9,861 nucleotides of DNA from Geobacter sp. UBA1603 (GCA_002322035.1 DCNF01000070.1:9977-19837); one strand, 5' to 3'; positions 1 to 6,895 are shown, counted from the stretch's first letter. A program made the numbers and translations. The notes: generated by a model from the letters alone, not told the origin.

Positions 1-506
1 GCGGACCGGGCAGCTTTTTCAGTCGCGTCTTCCACGCTCAGGCCGGCCGACGAGGCATCGGCAATTTTTGAGGTGATCACCTGGGACGATGTGGTGTCGA
101 TCACTTTGGCGCTAACCTTGACCAGTGCCCCTTTGCCGGATTCCGTGTCCTTGATGATCGTGGATGTTTTAAAGAAAATGGTATATTCGGCGAAAAAAGT
201 CAGGCCAAAGGAAGCGGCCTTGTTGAGCTGCGGGTCAATCTCATGGGTTGCCGCGATCTGGAGGGAACACTGTTCGGCGGCGGCCTTATCAACCACCCGG
301 TACCCCTTGTCGGTCAGATGTTCAACAATGCCGTCATAGGCTGCTGTAAGAGATGTCTGCTCGCTGGCAGGGCTTTTCTTGGTCGGCACGGCATGGATAA
401 TCAGCAGGCGTTCACTGATTGCTGTGCGCGGAGCAGCGGATACCCCGCCCGCCCACAGACAGACCATACTGCAGACCAAGGCCATGAACGTCAGCCGGAA
501 AAGCAT
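1..506 (-). CDS. Exported protein of unknown function, 3' end outside window
   Basis: A minus-strand reading frame stays open from an ATG at 506 to the left edge, giving 168 whole codons with no stop, so the C-terminus is missing. The start is preceded by a G-rich ribosome-binding stretch (AGGGGGGCAGG). The first 25 residues form a signal peptide (hydrophobic core about 7-20, likely cleavage after Val-Ser-Ala), so the product should be exported. The mature part begins with alternating hydrophobic residues (Leu-Leu-Ile-Ile-His-Ala), then a helical region, a single Cys at about residue 80, and a stretch around 127-150 reading like paired beta strands ('VKVSAKVIDTTSSQVITSKIAD') followed by an Ala/Glu/Lys helix. 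That last pattern recalls FlgT/LPP20/CsgG-type periplasmic folds, but this is a weak resemblance. A Met at residue 8 could be an alternative start. It lies 131 bp beyond the upstream operon and appears to have its own promoter (580-607). I do not assign a function. Confidence 0.8.
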   Translation of the reverse strand, partial: MLFRLTFMALVCSMVCLWAGGVSAAPRTAISERLLIIHAVPTKKSPASEQTSLTAAYDGIVEHLTDKGYRVVDKAAAEQCSLQIAATHEIDPQLNKAASFGLTFFAEYTIFFKTSTIIKDTESGKGALVKVSAKVIDTTSSQVITSKIADASSAGLSVEDATEKAARS

Positions 507-579
507 CCTGCCCCCCTAAAAAATTTCAGGTTTTACGCATCTCACCGTATAACAGATCAACGGATCAGGCGTGTGGTGG

Positions 580-607
580 ATAATATCATGTGCGGAAAAA
601 TTGTAAA
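580..607 (-). promoter_or_regulatory. Candidate sigma70-type promoter for the exported-protein gene
   Basis: Read on the minus strand, TTTACA (602-607) and TATTAT (580-585) are separated by 16 bp, each matching the consensus at five of six positions. A transcript would start near 573 and leave a leader of about 65 nt before the ATG at 506. It sits in the only sizeable gap of the left block, which fits an independent start of transcription for the 1-506 gene. The call is by consensus match only. Confidence 0.5.
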
Positions 608-611
608 CAGG

Positions 612-642
612 ATTGAGTGGAAACTAATGGAGCCAACTCAAT
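612..642 (-). terminator. Weak candidate terminator hairpin at end of the operon
   Basis: On the minus strand, ATTGAGT (636-642) and ACTCAAT (612-618) are complementary, and two further G-C pairs are possible with one bulged base, leaving a loop of about 12 nt. The stem overlaps the stop codon of the TPM gene. The nearest T run (596-600) is about 12 nt beyond the stem rather than directly adjacent and the stem is AT-rich, so intrinsic termination here would be inefficient. Confidence 0.25.
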
Positions 643-1531
643 AATCATCCGATGAGCCTCCCCCGTCAAAATCTCCGCCGCCTCCCGAAAATCCCTCGCT
701 GTCTCCGCCGGACGACCCGCCGCCGTAATAGCCGCCCCCCCATCCGCCGCCATAGAAACCGCCCCCGCCGCCACCGCTCATAATGGCTGAAACCAGCATG
801 CTCAAGAGTATGCCGGCAACAAGACCGCCAACCCCGATCAGCGCCAGCGTCATAAGGCTCATGCCGCTGAAACTGAATGCGGCGGCAAGCGGCAGTCCGA
901 CCGCTCCGGCCGCTCCGGCGAGATATCGGGACAGAAAACCGGCAGCAACTGCAGCGACCGCCACAGCGGCAAGCAGCACGATAAACGATCCCGGTATGCT
1001 TGAAGACGCCTTCTTGTGGCGTTTTTTGGCATCCTGGGGAGATGCCTTGAATTCTCCCTTGGTGGCGGCAATGATCGCGTCGGTGGCAGAATCAACCGCC
1101 TGGTCAAAATTTCCCGACTTGAGATGGGGACGCATGATCTCACGGATTATTTTACTTGCCGAAATATCGGGCAGAACCCCCTGCAACCCCATACCGACTT
1201 CGATCCTGACCTTCCGCTCGGCCTGGGCAATAATCAGCAGGACACCATTATCCTTGCCCTTCTGGCCAAGCTTCCACGCTTCGGCCACCCGGATCGAAAA
1301 CTGGTCGATATCGTCACCCTGGAGTGAAGGTATCGTCAGCACGGCAATCTGGTTGCTGCTGTCGCGCTCGAAAGCGGCCAGCTTCTGGTCGATCCGGGCT
1401 GCCGCAGCCGGTGAGAGGAGCCGCGCCTGGTCGTTAACCCGCCCCTGCAGGGAGGGGGCGTCGAGTGCTGCCAGCGGAAGGGGCAGCACTATCAGCAGCG
1501 CCAGACTGATCAGCACCCGTATGAATGTCAT
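638..1531 (-). CDS. TPM-domain (YgcG-type) membrane protein with glycine-rich tail
   Basis: This 297-residue protein belongs to the TPM_phosphatase/YgcG family. It has a signal peptide (1-22), then the TPM domain (about 28-160) with the family pattern 'VNDQARLLS', 'QIAVLTIPSLQG', the segment around Lys93-Asn95-Gly96-Val-Leu-Leu, and 'EVGMGLQGVLPD'. A basic stretch (169-174) precedes hydrophobic segments at about 181-200, 205-220 and 226-250. The last 45 residues are a Gly/Tyr/Ser tail ending in Asp-Asp-Tyr, a common ending in this family. The likely topology puts the TPM domain in the periplasm. Family members have been proposed to act as phosphatases or in membrane-protein maintenance, but the bacterial role is unsettled. 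The ATG has a good site (AGAGGGG). It lies 22 bp after lemA; LemA-TPM pairing is a recurrent gene arrangement, suggesting a shared envelope role. I see no defect in the frame. Confidence 0.93.
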   Translation of the reverse strand: MTFIRVLISLALLIVLPLPLAALDAPSLQGRVNDQARLLSPAAAARIDQKLAAFERDSSNQIAVLTIPSLQGDDIDQFSIRVAEAWKLGQKGKDNGVLLIIAQAERKVRIEVGMGLQGVLPDISASKIIREIMRPHLKSGNFDQAVDSATDAIIAATKGEFKASPQDAKKRHKKASSSIPGSFIVLLAAVAVAAVAAGFLSRYLAGAAGAVGLPLAAAFSFSGMSLMTLALIGVGGLVAGILLSMLVSAIMSGGGGGGFYGGGWGGGYYGGGSSGGDSEGFSGGGGDFDGGGSSDDY

Positions 1532-1553
1532 GGCAACCCCTCTCTATCCGGTC

Positions 1554-2138
1554 TTAAAACTTTACCTTGGGCGCTACTTTCGCCCCTTCCTCCGCCTTGA
1601 ACGGCTCTTTGCGCTGCAGATGGAGCAGAACCGAGTTGGTCAGCGAATTGGGGAACGTGCGGATGCTGGTATTGAATACCTGGACAGCTTTGTTGTAGCG
1701 CTCCCGGGCAACATTGATCCGGTTTTCGGTCCCCTCGAGCTGTTTCTGGAGATCCATGAAGTTCTGGTTTGCCTTAAGGTCGGGATACTTCTCCGCCACG
1801 ACCATCAAACGGGAGAGCGCGCCGGACAGTTCGCCCTGGGCCTGCTGGAACTTGTTCAGATTAGCCGGGTTATTGAGCAGCTCCTTTGTTACCTGGATCG
1901 ATCCGACCTTTGCCCGCGCTTCGGTAACCGCTTTCAGGGTGTCAGCCTCATGCTTCGCATATCCCTTGACAACTTCGACCAGATTGGGGATCAGGTCGGC
2001 CCTGCGCTGGTAGCTCGATTCAACATTGCCCCAGGCGGCAGTCACCGCCTCTTCATTGGCCTGCATGGTGTTGTAGCCGCAGCCTGACAGCAGTGCCAGC
2101 AGAATGAAGAGCGGAAATCCTTTCAGCAGCTGTTTCAT
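1554..2138 (-). CDS. lemA: LemA family lipoprotein
   Basis: The product has 194 residues from the ATG at 2138, chosen because GGAGG lies 8 nt upstream and because it places a lipoprotein signal directly at the N-terminus; a longer frame starting at 2186 would add 16 unlikely residues. The signal has a lipobox Leu-Leu-Ser-Gly-Cys with Cys20 as the lipidated residue. The LemA core follows: 'AVTAAW' (31-36), 'QRRADLIPNLVEVVKGYAKHE' (44-64), 'AVTEARAK' (70-77), a long helical hairpin, and the conserved 'ENRINVARERYNKAVQVFN' (138-156) leading to 'TFPNSL'. LemA proteins are mostly alpha-helical with unknown biochemical activity. Here the lipobox predicts membrane anchoring by lipid with the helical body in the periplasm, consistent with a partnership with the TPM protein encoded 22 bp downstream. 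The length is typical of the family. Confidence 0.95.
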   Translation of the reverse strand: MKQLLKGFPLFILLALLSGCGYNTMQANEEAVTAAWGNVESSYQRRADLIPNLVEVVKGYAKHEADTLKAVTEARAKVGSIQVTKELLNNPANLNKFQQAQGELSGALSRLMVVAEKYPDLKANQNFMDLQKQLEGTENRINVARERYNKAVQVFNTSIRTFPNSLTNSVLLHLQRKEPFKAEEGAKVAPKVKF

Positions 2139-2146
2139 GTCTTTTT

Positions 2147-2151
2147 CCTCC
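2147..2151 (-). promoter_or_regulatory. Ribosome-binding site deciding the lemA start
   Basis: GGAGG on the minus strand lies 8 nt before the ATG at 2138. No comparable site precedes the upstream in-frame ATG at 2186, which would also push the lipoprotein signal away from the N-terminus. Confidence 0.8.
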
Positions 2152-2186
2152 GTGGTGTTTGTGTGCCGAAGCAGGTGATGGTGCAA

Positions 2187-2456
2187 TTACGGAATATCGC
2201 GGCAATCGCGGTATTTGAATTTCAGAAAGACCAGCAGCGAGTTGCACACCAGCGGCGTAATGTTGGCAAGCATCAGCGGAAGGTCGCTGATAAGCATACC
2301 GTAAACCATCCAGAGTGCAACACCGACTGTTAGAAGAAGCGGCTGCCAGATCGAAATATCACGAACCTGTCCGGTCCGCAGGGTCCTGACAACCTGGGGA
2401 ATCGCCGCAACGCTGGTCAGGGTGCCGGCAACCAGACCGACAACGGTCGGCGTCAT
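2187..2456 (-). CDS. SemiSWEET (MtN3/saliva family) small sugar transporter
   Basis: This 89-residue protein has three predicted membrane helices (about 4-22, 37-56, 63-79), the size and layout of bacterial SemiSWEETs, which work as homodimers to carry sugars down a gradient across the inner membrane. The PQ motif is at Pro20-Gln21 in helix 1 ('SVAAIPQVVRTLRTG'), followed by 'VRDISIW' and 'GVALWMVYG' and 'LMLANI'. Trp49 and Asn65 are 16 residues apart, the same spacing as the substrate-binding Trp and Asn that I recall for the Leptospira SemiSWEET. The ATG at 2456 overlaps the trmJ stop (ATGA), with GGAAGAG just upstream inside trmJ, so translation is probably coupled. The stop lies 48 bp before the lemA ATG. 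The substrate cannot be read from the sequence. The tail 'YRDCRDIP' is short and soluble. Confidence 0.9.
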   Translation of the reverse strand: MTPTVVGLVAGTLTSVAAIPQVVRTLRTGQVRDISIWQPLLLTVGVALWMVYGMLISDLPLMLANITPLVCNSLLVFLKFKYRDCRDIP

Positions 2457-3196
2457 GAGCTCTTCCGACCGTCAAACCGACTGGTGGCCCAATCGATCTG
2501 GGTCAGCATCCCCCGCAGAATTGAGACCTCACGGCTGTCCAGATCGGACCGGAAGAAAATTCTCCGCAATGAACGCATGATATGTCCAGGGTTCTGGCCG
2601 TTCAGGAACCCGATTTTGTCAAGGCAGGCGTGCAACTGGGAAAAAAAGGACTCCATCTCGGCAGAGGGCGCCGGCTGACCTTCGCGGCCACCTCCCGGAC
2701 AAGCCCGGGATGATGCCAACTCATAACAGAATATCAATACCGACTGGGCCAGGTTGAGAGAGCCATAACTCTCGGCCGACGGGATAGTGGCATGCCAGCG
2801 GCAGAGTGACAGTTCTTCGGTGGTAAGGCCGCTGTCTTCACGACCGAAAACGATCGCAGACCGGCAGCCGGGGGCGGAAGCGCTGCGAATCTGCTCCGCG
2901 ACCTGTCCTGGCGAGAGTATCTCCTGACGGTATTTCCCGTGACGTCGGGTTGTGCCGATGGTCAGGCTGCAATCGGCGATGGCACTGGCCAGATCGGGAA
3001 ACGTAAGGGCGGACTCCAGAACATCCCTGGCCGATACGGCGAACTTAAGCGATTCGGGGTGAAAGCGGTCGCACCCCTTGACCAGGCGGAGACTGGAAAG
3101 CCCCATGTTTTTCATTGCTCGGCAGGCCATCCCGATATTGCCGGGGGACTGTGGTTCCACCAGCACGATACAGGTATGTCCATGATCATCGTTCAT
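2453..3196 (-). CDS. trmJ: tRNA (cytidine/uridine-32-2'-O)-methyltransferase TrmJ
   Basis: From the ATG at 3196 the product has 247 residues, matching E. coli TrmJ in length; the longer frame from 3274 would add 26 residues lying inside dedA. It is a SpoU/SPOUT-type, S-adenosylmethionine-dependent enzyme predicted to 2'-O-methylate nucleotide 32 in tRNA anticodon loops. Motif 1 is 'EPQSPGNIGMACRAMKNMG' (14-32) with the catalytic-type Asn-Ile-Gly and Arg. Motif 2 is 'IVFGREDSGL' (115-124). Motif 3 is 'IPSAESYGSLNLAQSV' (138-153), which includes the trefoil-knot cofactor loop. The C-terminal helical extension (about 180-240) with 'GFLNGQNPGHIMRSLRRIF' and 'EVSILRGML' distinguishes TrmJ from TrmH and TrmL. 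The 5' end overlaps dedA by 11 nt with only a weak GGAAC-like site, and the 3' end overlaps the SemiSWEET gene by 4 nt. Confidence 0.93.
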   Translation of the reverse strand: MNDDHGHTCIVLVEPQSPGNIGMACRAMKNMGLSSLRLVKGCDRFHPESLKFAVSARDVLESALTFPDLASAIADCSLTIGTTRRHGKYRQEILSPGQVAEQIRSASAPGCRSAIVFGREDSGLTTEELSLCRWHATIPSAESYGSLNLAQSVLIFCYELASSRACPGGGREGQPAPSAEMESFFSQLHACLDKIGFLNGQNPGHIMRSLRRIFFRSDLDSREVSILRGMLTQIDWATSRFDGRKSS

Positions 3197-3827
3197 CTGG
3201 TCTGTTCCGTGCTGCGTGCAGGGCACGCAACCGCGTAAGCCGCATGCGGGCTGGCCGTTTGAGTTTCCAGACATGGTAGAGATGCGCCAGCCATGCCGCG
3301 GCGATCAAACCGGCCAGGCCGAGCATCAGATAGTGCTCGTAGCGCCCCACGTCGTCGAGAAAAAGTGCTGCACTTTTACCGAAAAGATACCCGCCCAGTG
3401 AAAAAACAATCGCCCAGGAGCAGGCACTGACCAGGTTAATCCAGAGGAATCTGCCCGGGTCCAGTCCGGTTACGCCGAGAATGACCGGCAGTATTATCCG
3501 GAAGCCGTACGTATAGCGGGAAATGAAGGCCACAAACATACCGTACTTTTGTATCAGGCGCAGTGCCTCGCGGAATTTCTTTGCGATCGAGTGAAAGCGG
3601 CGCAACAGAGCTTTGCCTTTGTAATGACCGAGGTAAAAGTAGCATTGGTCCCCAAGGAAGGAGCCGGCCCATGACGTCAGGATAACGCCGCCGATCGAAA
3701 GGTATCCCTGAAACGCAAGAAACCCGGCTATGATCAGGATCGCTTCGCCTTCCAGGAAGGTGCCGATAAAAAGAACCCAGTAGCCGTGCAGCTCAAGGTA
3801 TTCCCTGAGGACCTGCTGGTAGTGCAC
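3186..3827 (-). CDS. DedA family (SNARE-associated) inner-membrane protein
   Basis: This 213-residue polytopic protein shows the DedA/VTT pattern: 'GTFLEGEAILIIAGFLAFQGYLS' (22-44) with acidic Glu26 and Glu28, 'GSFLGDQCYFYLGHYKG' (56-71) with Asp60, and the re-entrant segment 'SRYTYGFRIILPVILGVTG' (103-121) with Arg104 and Arg110, followed by two helices (about 127-150 and 165-185). The family is linked to flipping of lipid carriers or phospholipids and to membrane-potential and antibiotic tolerance phenotypes; the specific lipid here is not evident. Usual DedA proteins carry Pro-Gly in the 'RxxPGxR' position; here it is Tyr-Gly. The start codon is GTG at 3827 with GGGGAA 7 nt upstream. The basic C-terminal tail (187-213) overlaps the start of trmJ by 11 nt. 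The gene lies 38 bp after the DUF4388-like gene. Confidence 0.92.
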   Translation of the reverse strand: MHYQQVLREYLELHGYWVLFIGTFLEGEAILIIAGFLAFQGYLSIGGVILTSWAGSFLGDQCYFYLGHYKGKALLRRFHSIAKKFREALRLIQKYGMFVAFISRYTYGFRIILPVILGVTGLDPGRFLWINLVSACSWAIVFSLGGYLFGKSAALFLDDVGRYEHYLMLGLAGLIAAAWLAHLYHVWKLKRPARMRLTRLRALHAARNRPDER

Positions 3828-3865
3828 GATTGTTCCCCGTGATCAGGCCCGCTTGCGTCTAACGG

Positions 3866-4822
3866 TTATACTGCAAGCCGGCCGGCGATTTCCGATTTCA
3901 TCAGGTCGATCATCTCGTCAATCCGGGCATGGCTGTCAGCGGCGGCAGCATCAGCGGCAACGCCATCAAGAAACGAAGAGGCGGCTGCCGGATTGATCAG
4001 GGCCGACGCCCCCCCCAGCTGCCTGATTCTTTTCTCGACAATACCCCGGCCTTCTTTGGAAAGGTAGGCGCTGGCAACTTCAATCAGATCGTCAAACAGT
4101 TCGGCCAGTCGACCGGCATCGTGCACCGGCGCCGTATCCGGCGGTGTGGCGCGGAGACTTTCTCCGGAAACTGCATGACGTGAGCGGGCCGCTTCCCAGA
4201 GTTTGGAAAGGTTAACCATCTCCAGCAGATTATACTGCATCAGTTCATCAATACTGCGGGTCGAGCAGACTTCAACGCGCGCCCCGGGGAGCGCGGCAAC
4301 TTTGCGCGATTCTTCGGGGGAGGTCTCGATCGTGCGGGTCGAATCGTGATAGAAGCCGATCGGAATACCCTCACGATAAAAGATCATGGCAAATCGAGGA
4401 GGAGCAAAAAAATTCACAACGCCGTTAAGGCTTTGATTTTTCAGACGAGCCAGGAGTCCCTTGATATCGACCTGGCGGACCTCATCACCGTCAATCAGGC
4501 GGGTGCCGACTACCAGAGCATGGGCACACATGGCAAGATCCTGGGTCATGCGATAGACGTTGATTTCACCGCCAGCGTGGCAGACCGTATCAAAAATCTG
4601 TGAAATCGCTTCAAAACCGGTCTTGTCATGGTTTTCACGGCTGGACATGGCACAGATCATCCGCCCCTTGGCATAAATGCAGCAGGCCTCGAATTCGGGC
4701 GCCGTATGCCAGAGGTAACCGGTGAATCCGCCATTGCCCAGTTTTTCGAGTACGTCGGGCAGATTGACCTTGTCAGCGGCGATCTGCTCATAGAGCGGGT
4801 TTGCTTTAGGAAGGAAATGCAT
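3866..4822 (-). CDS. Cytoplasmic protein with two DUF4388-like modules and a helical C-terminal domain
   Basis: The 318-residue product has no signal peptide or membrane segment. Residues about 18-95 have the arrangement of a DUF4388 (PATAN-like) module: a short helix 'NLPDVLEKLG', then 'GGFTGYLW', 'ACCIYAKGRMICAM' (the strand-Gly-strand hallmark) and 'GFEAISQIFDTV...GGEINVY'. Residues about 118-187 repeat the theme: 'DIKGLLARLKNQSLNGVVNFFA', then 'FAMIFYREGIPIGFY', then a short beta end. Residues 190-230 are a linker, and 235-318 is a separate helical domain rich in Ala with a conserved-looking 'ELFDDLIEVASAYLSKEGRGIVEKRIRQLGG'. DUF4388 modules occur in response-regulator and small-GTPase-linked signalling proteins in delta-proteobacteria; that role is inferred. 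Six Cys residues are present with no metal-binding spacing. The ATG has a GGAG about 9 nt upstream. It heads the minus-strand operon and is divergent from the TPR gene. The domain call is by pattern, not by search. Confidence 0.85.
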   Translation of the reverse strand: MHFLPKANPLYEQIAADKVNLPDVLEKLGNGGFTGYLWHTAPEFEACCIYAKGRMICAMSSRENHDKTGFEAISQIFDTVCHAGGEINVYRMTQDLAMCAHALVVGTRLIDGDEVRQVDIKGLLARLKNQSLNGVVNFFAPPRFAMIFYREGIPIGFYHDSTRTIETSPEESRKVAALPGARVEVCSTRSIDELMQYNLLEMVNLSKLWEAARSRHAVSGESLRATPPDTAPVHDAGRLAELFDDLIEVASAYLSKEGRGIVEKRIRQLGGASALINPAAASSFLDGVAADAAAADSHARIDEMIDLMKSEIAGRLAV

Positions 4823-4941
4823 TCAAGGAAACTCCCCGCAATTTTCAGCGGCGTCCGCTGCAGCACTGCCAGCGGCAACCGACCGGAACGGAGAGCGTAA
4901 TCTACGGCATTTCTCTGGTCATGTCAAATCAAAACAGGGTG

Positions 4942-4969
4942 TTTAAACCGGCAGAAAACCCAGTATAAT
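4942..4969 (+). promoter_or_regulatory. Candidate promoter overlapping the palindrome, toward the TPR gene
   Basis: TTTAAA (4942-4947) and a perfect TATAAT (4964-4969) are 16 bp apart on the plus strand. Transcription would start near 4976, within the palindrome, leaving about 98 nt of leader. The perfect -10 makes it attractive, but the -35 is only four of six. Confidence 0.4.
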
Positions 4970-4983
4970 AGCCTTATTATACT
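4962..4983. repeat. Perfect AT-rich inverted repeat in the divergent control region
   Basis: AGTATAATA (4962-4970) and TATTATACT (4975-4983) are perfect 9-bp arms around a 4-bp centre GCCT. Each arm contains TATAAT on one strand and TATTAT on the other, so the site can supply -10 boxes in both directions; TATAAT on the minus strand is at 4976-4981. The right arm ends on the first T of a TTGACA box. The position midway between two divergent genes suggests either a shared promoter core or an operator. The arms are too AT-rich and have no T run after a GC stem, so it is not a terminator. Confidence 0.65.
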
Positions 4984-5011
4984 TGACAGCCGTACTGACA
5001 TTGCTTTAGAT
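4983..5011 (+). promoter_or_regulatory. Candidate sigma70-type promoter for the TPR gene
   Basis: A perfect TTGACA (4983-4988) is followed after 17 bp by TTAGAT (5006-5011), a three-of-six match for the -10. The expected start point near 5018 gives a leader of about 55 nt before the GTG at 5074. A better -35 but poorer -10 than the alternative at 4942-4969; the two share the palindrome, which could act as a switch or as an operator. Confidence 0.45.
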
Positions 5012-5073
5012 TTTTTATTCACGCCAATTATGGATACACCGGTTGTAAAAGCAGCCGTTCATAAAGGAACCCT

Positions 5074-6894
5074 GTGGCCTCACCCAAAGAAAAACTGATC
5101 GAAGAAGCGCAAAAGCTTGCCCTGCGGGGTCAGCTTGACAAGGCGGTAAAAGCCTACGAACAGCTTCTTGCGATTGACCCTTCGGCTGTTACCCAGCGGC
5201 AGCGGCTTGCCGACATTCTGGTCAAGGCCGGGCGCCTTGAGGAAGCCCGCAAGGAGTTTGAAACCATTGGCAGAAGCTATTCCAGCAAAGGCTTCTACCT
5301 CAAGGCCATCGCTGTCTACAAGCAGCTACAGAAGCTCTTCCCTGCCGATATTACAATTACGCTTGCACTGGCAGACCTGAACGAAAAACATGGCCTGATA
5401 GCCAATGCAATTGCCGAATATAAGCAGGTGTATGACCACTACCGCAAAAATTCCGCTCTTGAGGAATCTCTCAAAATTCTTGACCGGATGCAGAATGTTG
5501 ATCCGCAGAATGTTGGCATCAAGCTTAAACTGGCCGAAGAGTATTTTTCAGCCGGCAAGAAAGACGAGTCCTATGCCCTGTTCGGCCGACTGGCTTCGCT
5601 GCTGCAGGAGCGCGGCGACGCAGCCGGGTCGGGAAAACTGAATTCGCGGATCCAGCAGCTGTTTCCCGAAAAATCGGAATTCATGCTGGAAGTCCTTGCT
5701 GAACAGGTTCATGGTGCGCATCCCGCAAACGCCATATCGGGTCTGCAGTCGATGCTGCGCAGCAACCCGAACGAATCCAGAATCTGGGATCTGATCATCG
5801 AGGCTTACAAACGGCTTAACCAGCCGCAAAAAGTAAAAGTCGCCTGCCAGCACTACCTCAAATTTTTCCCCGACCATCTGTCGCCCAAAGCCGATATTCT
5901 TGAAATTACTGCATCAGAGGGAGATCTGAAGAATGCGTTTTCTCTGCTGGAGCGGTATGAGCCCGATTTTATCGCGGCCGGAGCCGCTGATAGACTGATC
6001 GCGATTTACCGGATTCTTGATGAGCGTGACCCGATCAACCTCACGATCCTCGAAGGCATGAGCCGGGCCTTTCAGGCGGCAGGAAAACAGGACGAGGCTG
6101 CCCTGCTTGCCCCTAAAATCAAGTCACTCCGCTCCGTCGCAGCCGAGGAAAGCGGCACTCCTCTCCCGGAGATCACTGTTGATGAGGCCGACCCGGCTGA
6201 ACCAGACAACCAGGCTGATCAAGACGATGTGCCATTGACGGGACAAGGCCAGTATGATGTCACAGAAGCAGAAATGGACCGCATTTCCACCGGCGCGGCC
6301 GATAATACTGAAACCATGGCGGATGACCTTGAGATTGAGATCGAAATTGACGGAGAGATCGATTTTGGGGCAGAGGCTGCACTTCCGGACATTGATCAGG
6401 ACTGGCTTGGATCGGTCAATGAACTTTTCGGGGCAATCACAACCTCGCCCCGCGGTGTTCGCTTCGGCAACTCTCTGGAAGGGACAGACACCCAGTCACA
6501 TTACGACCTCGGCGTTGCATTTCGGGAGATGGGGCTCCATGACGAGGCGCTCAACGAGTTTCGCCAGGCCGCGACCGATCCGGAGCGGATGGTCGAATGT
6601 CTGGCGCTGCAGGGTGCCTGCCTCCGCGAGCGTGGTGACCTGGAAAAGGCAGAAACGCTTTTGACCCGGCTTATGAAGCCGGGACTTGATACGGAAAACC
6701 TCTGCATCGTCAAATATGAGCTGGCACTGACCTGCCAGGCTCTCGGCGCCATGGATCGCGCCACGGAACTGTTGAACGAGATTGATTCTGCAAACCCCGG
6801 TTTCCGTGATGTCCGCTCACGGCTGGATGCCGTATCAGGAGACGACGAACTTGAGTTCTCCGACGAAGATCTGAAGGGGTTTGATCTGAAGTGA
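5074..6894 (+). CDS. Large tetratricopeptide-repeat protein with acidic linker
   Basis: The product has 606 residues, starts at GTG (AAAGGA 7 nt upstream) and has no signal peptide, so it is likely cytoplasmic. Residues 1-350 are TPR-type helical pairs, for example 'EEAQKLALRGQLDKAVKAYEQLLAIDP' (10-36), 'QRLADILVKAGRLEEARKEFETIG' (43-66), 'YLKAIAVYKQLQKLFPADI' (75-93), and a unit at about 150-180. Residues 355-445 form a strongly acidic, low-complexity linker (Glu/Asp/Ile alternation near 419-431). A second TPR block, 'SHYDLGVAFREMGLHDEALNEFRQAA' (475-500) and 'ECLALQGACLRERGDLEKAETLLTRLM' (508-534), continues to about 575, before an acidic end. Such proteins act as scaffolds; the partner is unknown. 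Divergence from the DUF4388-like gene hints at a common signalling or motility role, an inference from position. It resembles TPR proteins of Geobacter and myxobacteria ('SHYDLG..F.EMGL' signature) by memory only. Confidence 0.92.
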   Translation: MASPKEKLIEEAQKLALRGQLDKAVKAYEQLLAIDPSAVTQRQRLADILVKAGRLEEARKEFETIGRSYSSKGFYLKAIAVYKQLQKLFPADITITLALADLNEKHGLIANAIAEYKQVYDHYRKNSALEESLKILDRMQNVDPQNVGIKLKLAEEYFSAGKKDESYALFGRLASLLQERGDAAGSGKLNSRIQQLFPEKSEFMLEVLAEQVHGAHPANAISGLQSMLRSNPNESRIWDLIIEAYKRLNQPQKVKVACQHYLKFFPDHLSPKADILEITASEGDLKNAFSLLERYEPDFIAAGAADRLIAIYRILDERDPINLTILEGMSRAFQAAGKQDEAALLAPKIKSLRSVAAEESGTPLPEITVDEADPAEPDNQADQDDVPLTGQGQYDVTEAEMDRISTGAADNTETMADDLEIEIEIDGEIDFGAEAALPDIDQDWLGSVNELFGAITTSPRGVRFGNSLEGTDTQSHYDLGVAFREMGLHDEALNEFRQAATDPERMVECLALQGACLRERGDLEKAETLLTRLMKPGLDTENLCIVKYELALTCQALGAMDRATELLNEIDSANPGFRDVRSRLDAVSGDDELEFSDEDLKGFDLK

Positions 6895-6895
6895 C

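Noticed and set aside
243..644. Plus-strand open frame (133 codons) at the left edge
   Set aside because: It is antisense to the exported-protein gene, which has a signal peptide and ribosome site on the minus strand.
783..2087. Long plus-strand open frame (434 codons) opposite the TPM and lemA genes
   Set aside because: It is antisense to two well-recognised genes, has Ser/Arg/Ala-rich composition, no ribosome site and no family pattern; it exists because of the codon bias of the opposite strand.
4846..4860. Short hairpin CAGCGG-CGT-CCGCTG in the leader of the DUF4388-like gene
   Set aside because: Only 6-bp arms, no T run and no alternative pairing partner; not enough for a riboswitch or attenuator.
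4823..5073. Possible riboswitch or small RNA in the divergent spacer
   Set aside because: Apart from the AT palindrome and promoter-like boxes I see no conserved aptamer or sRNA-type structure.
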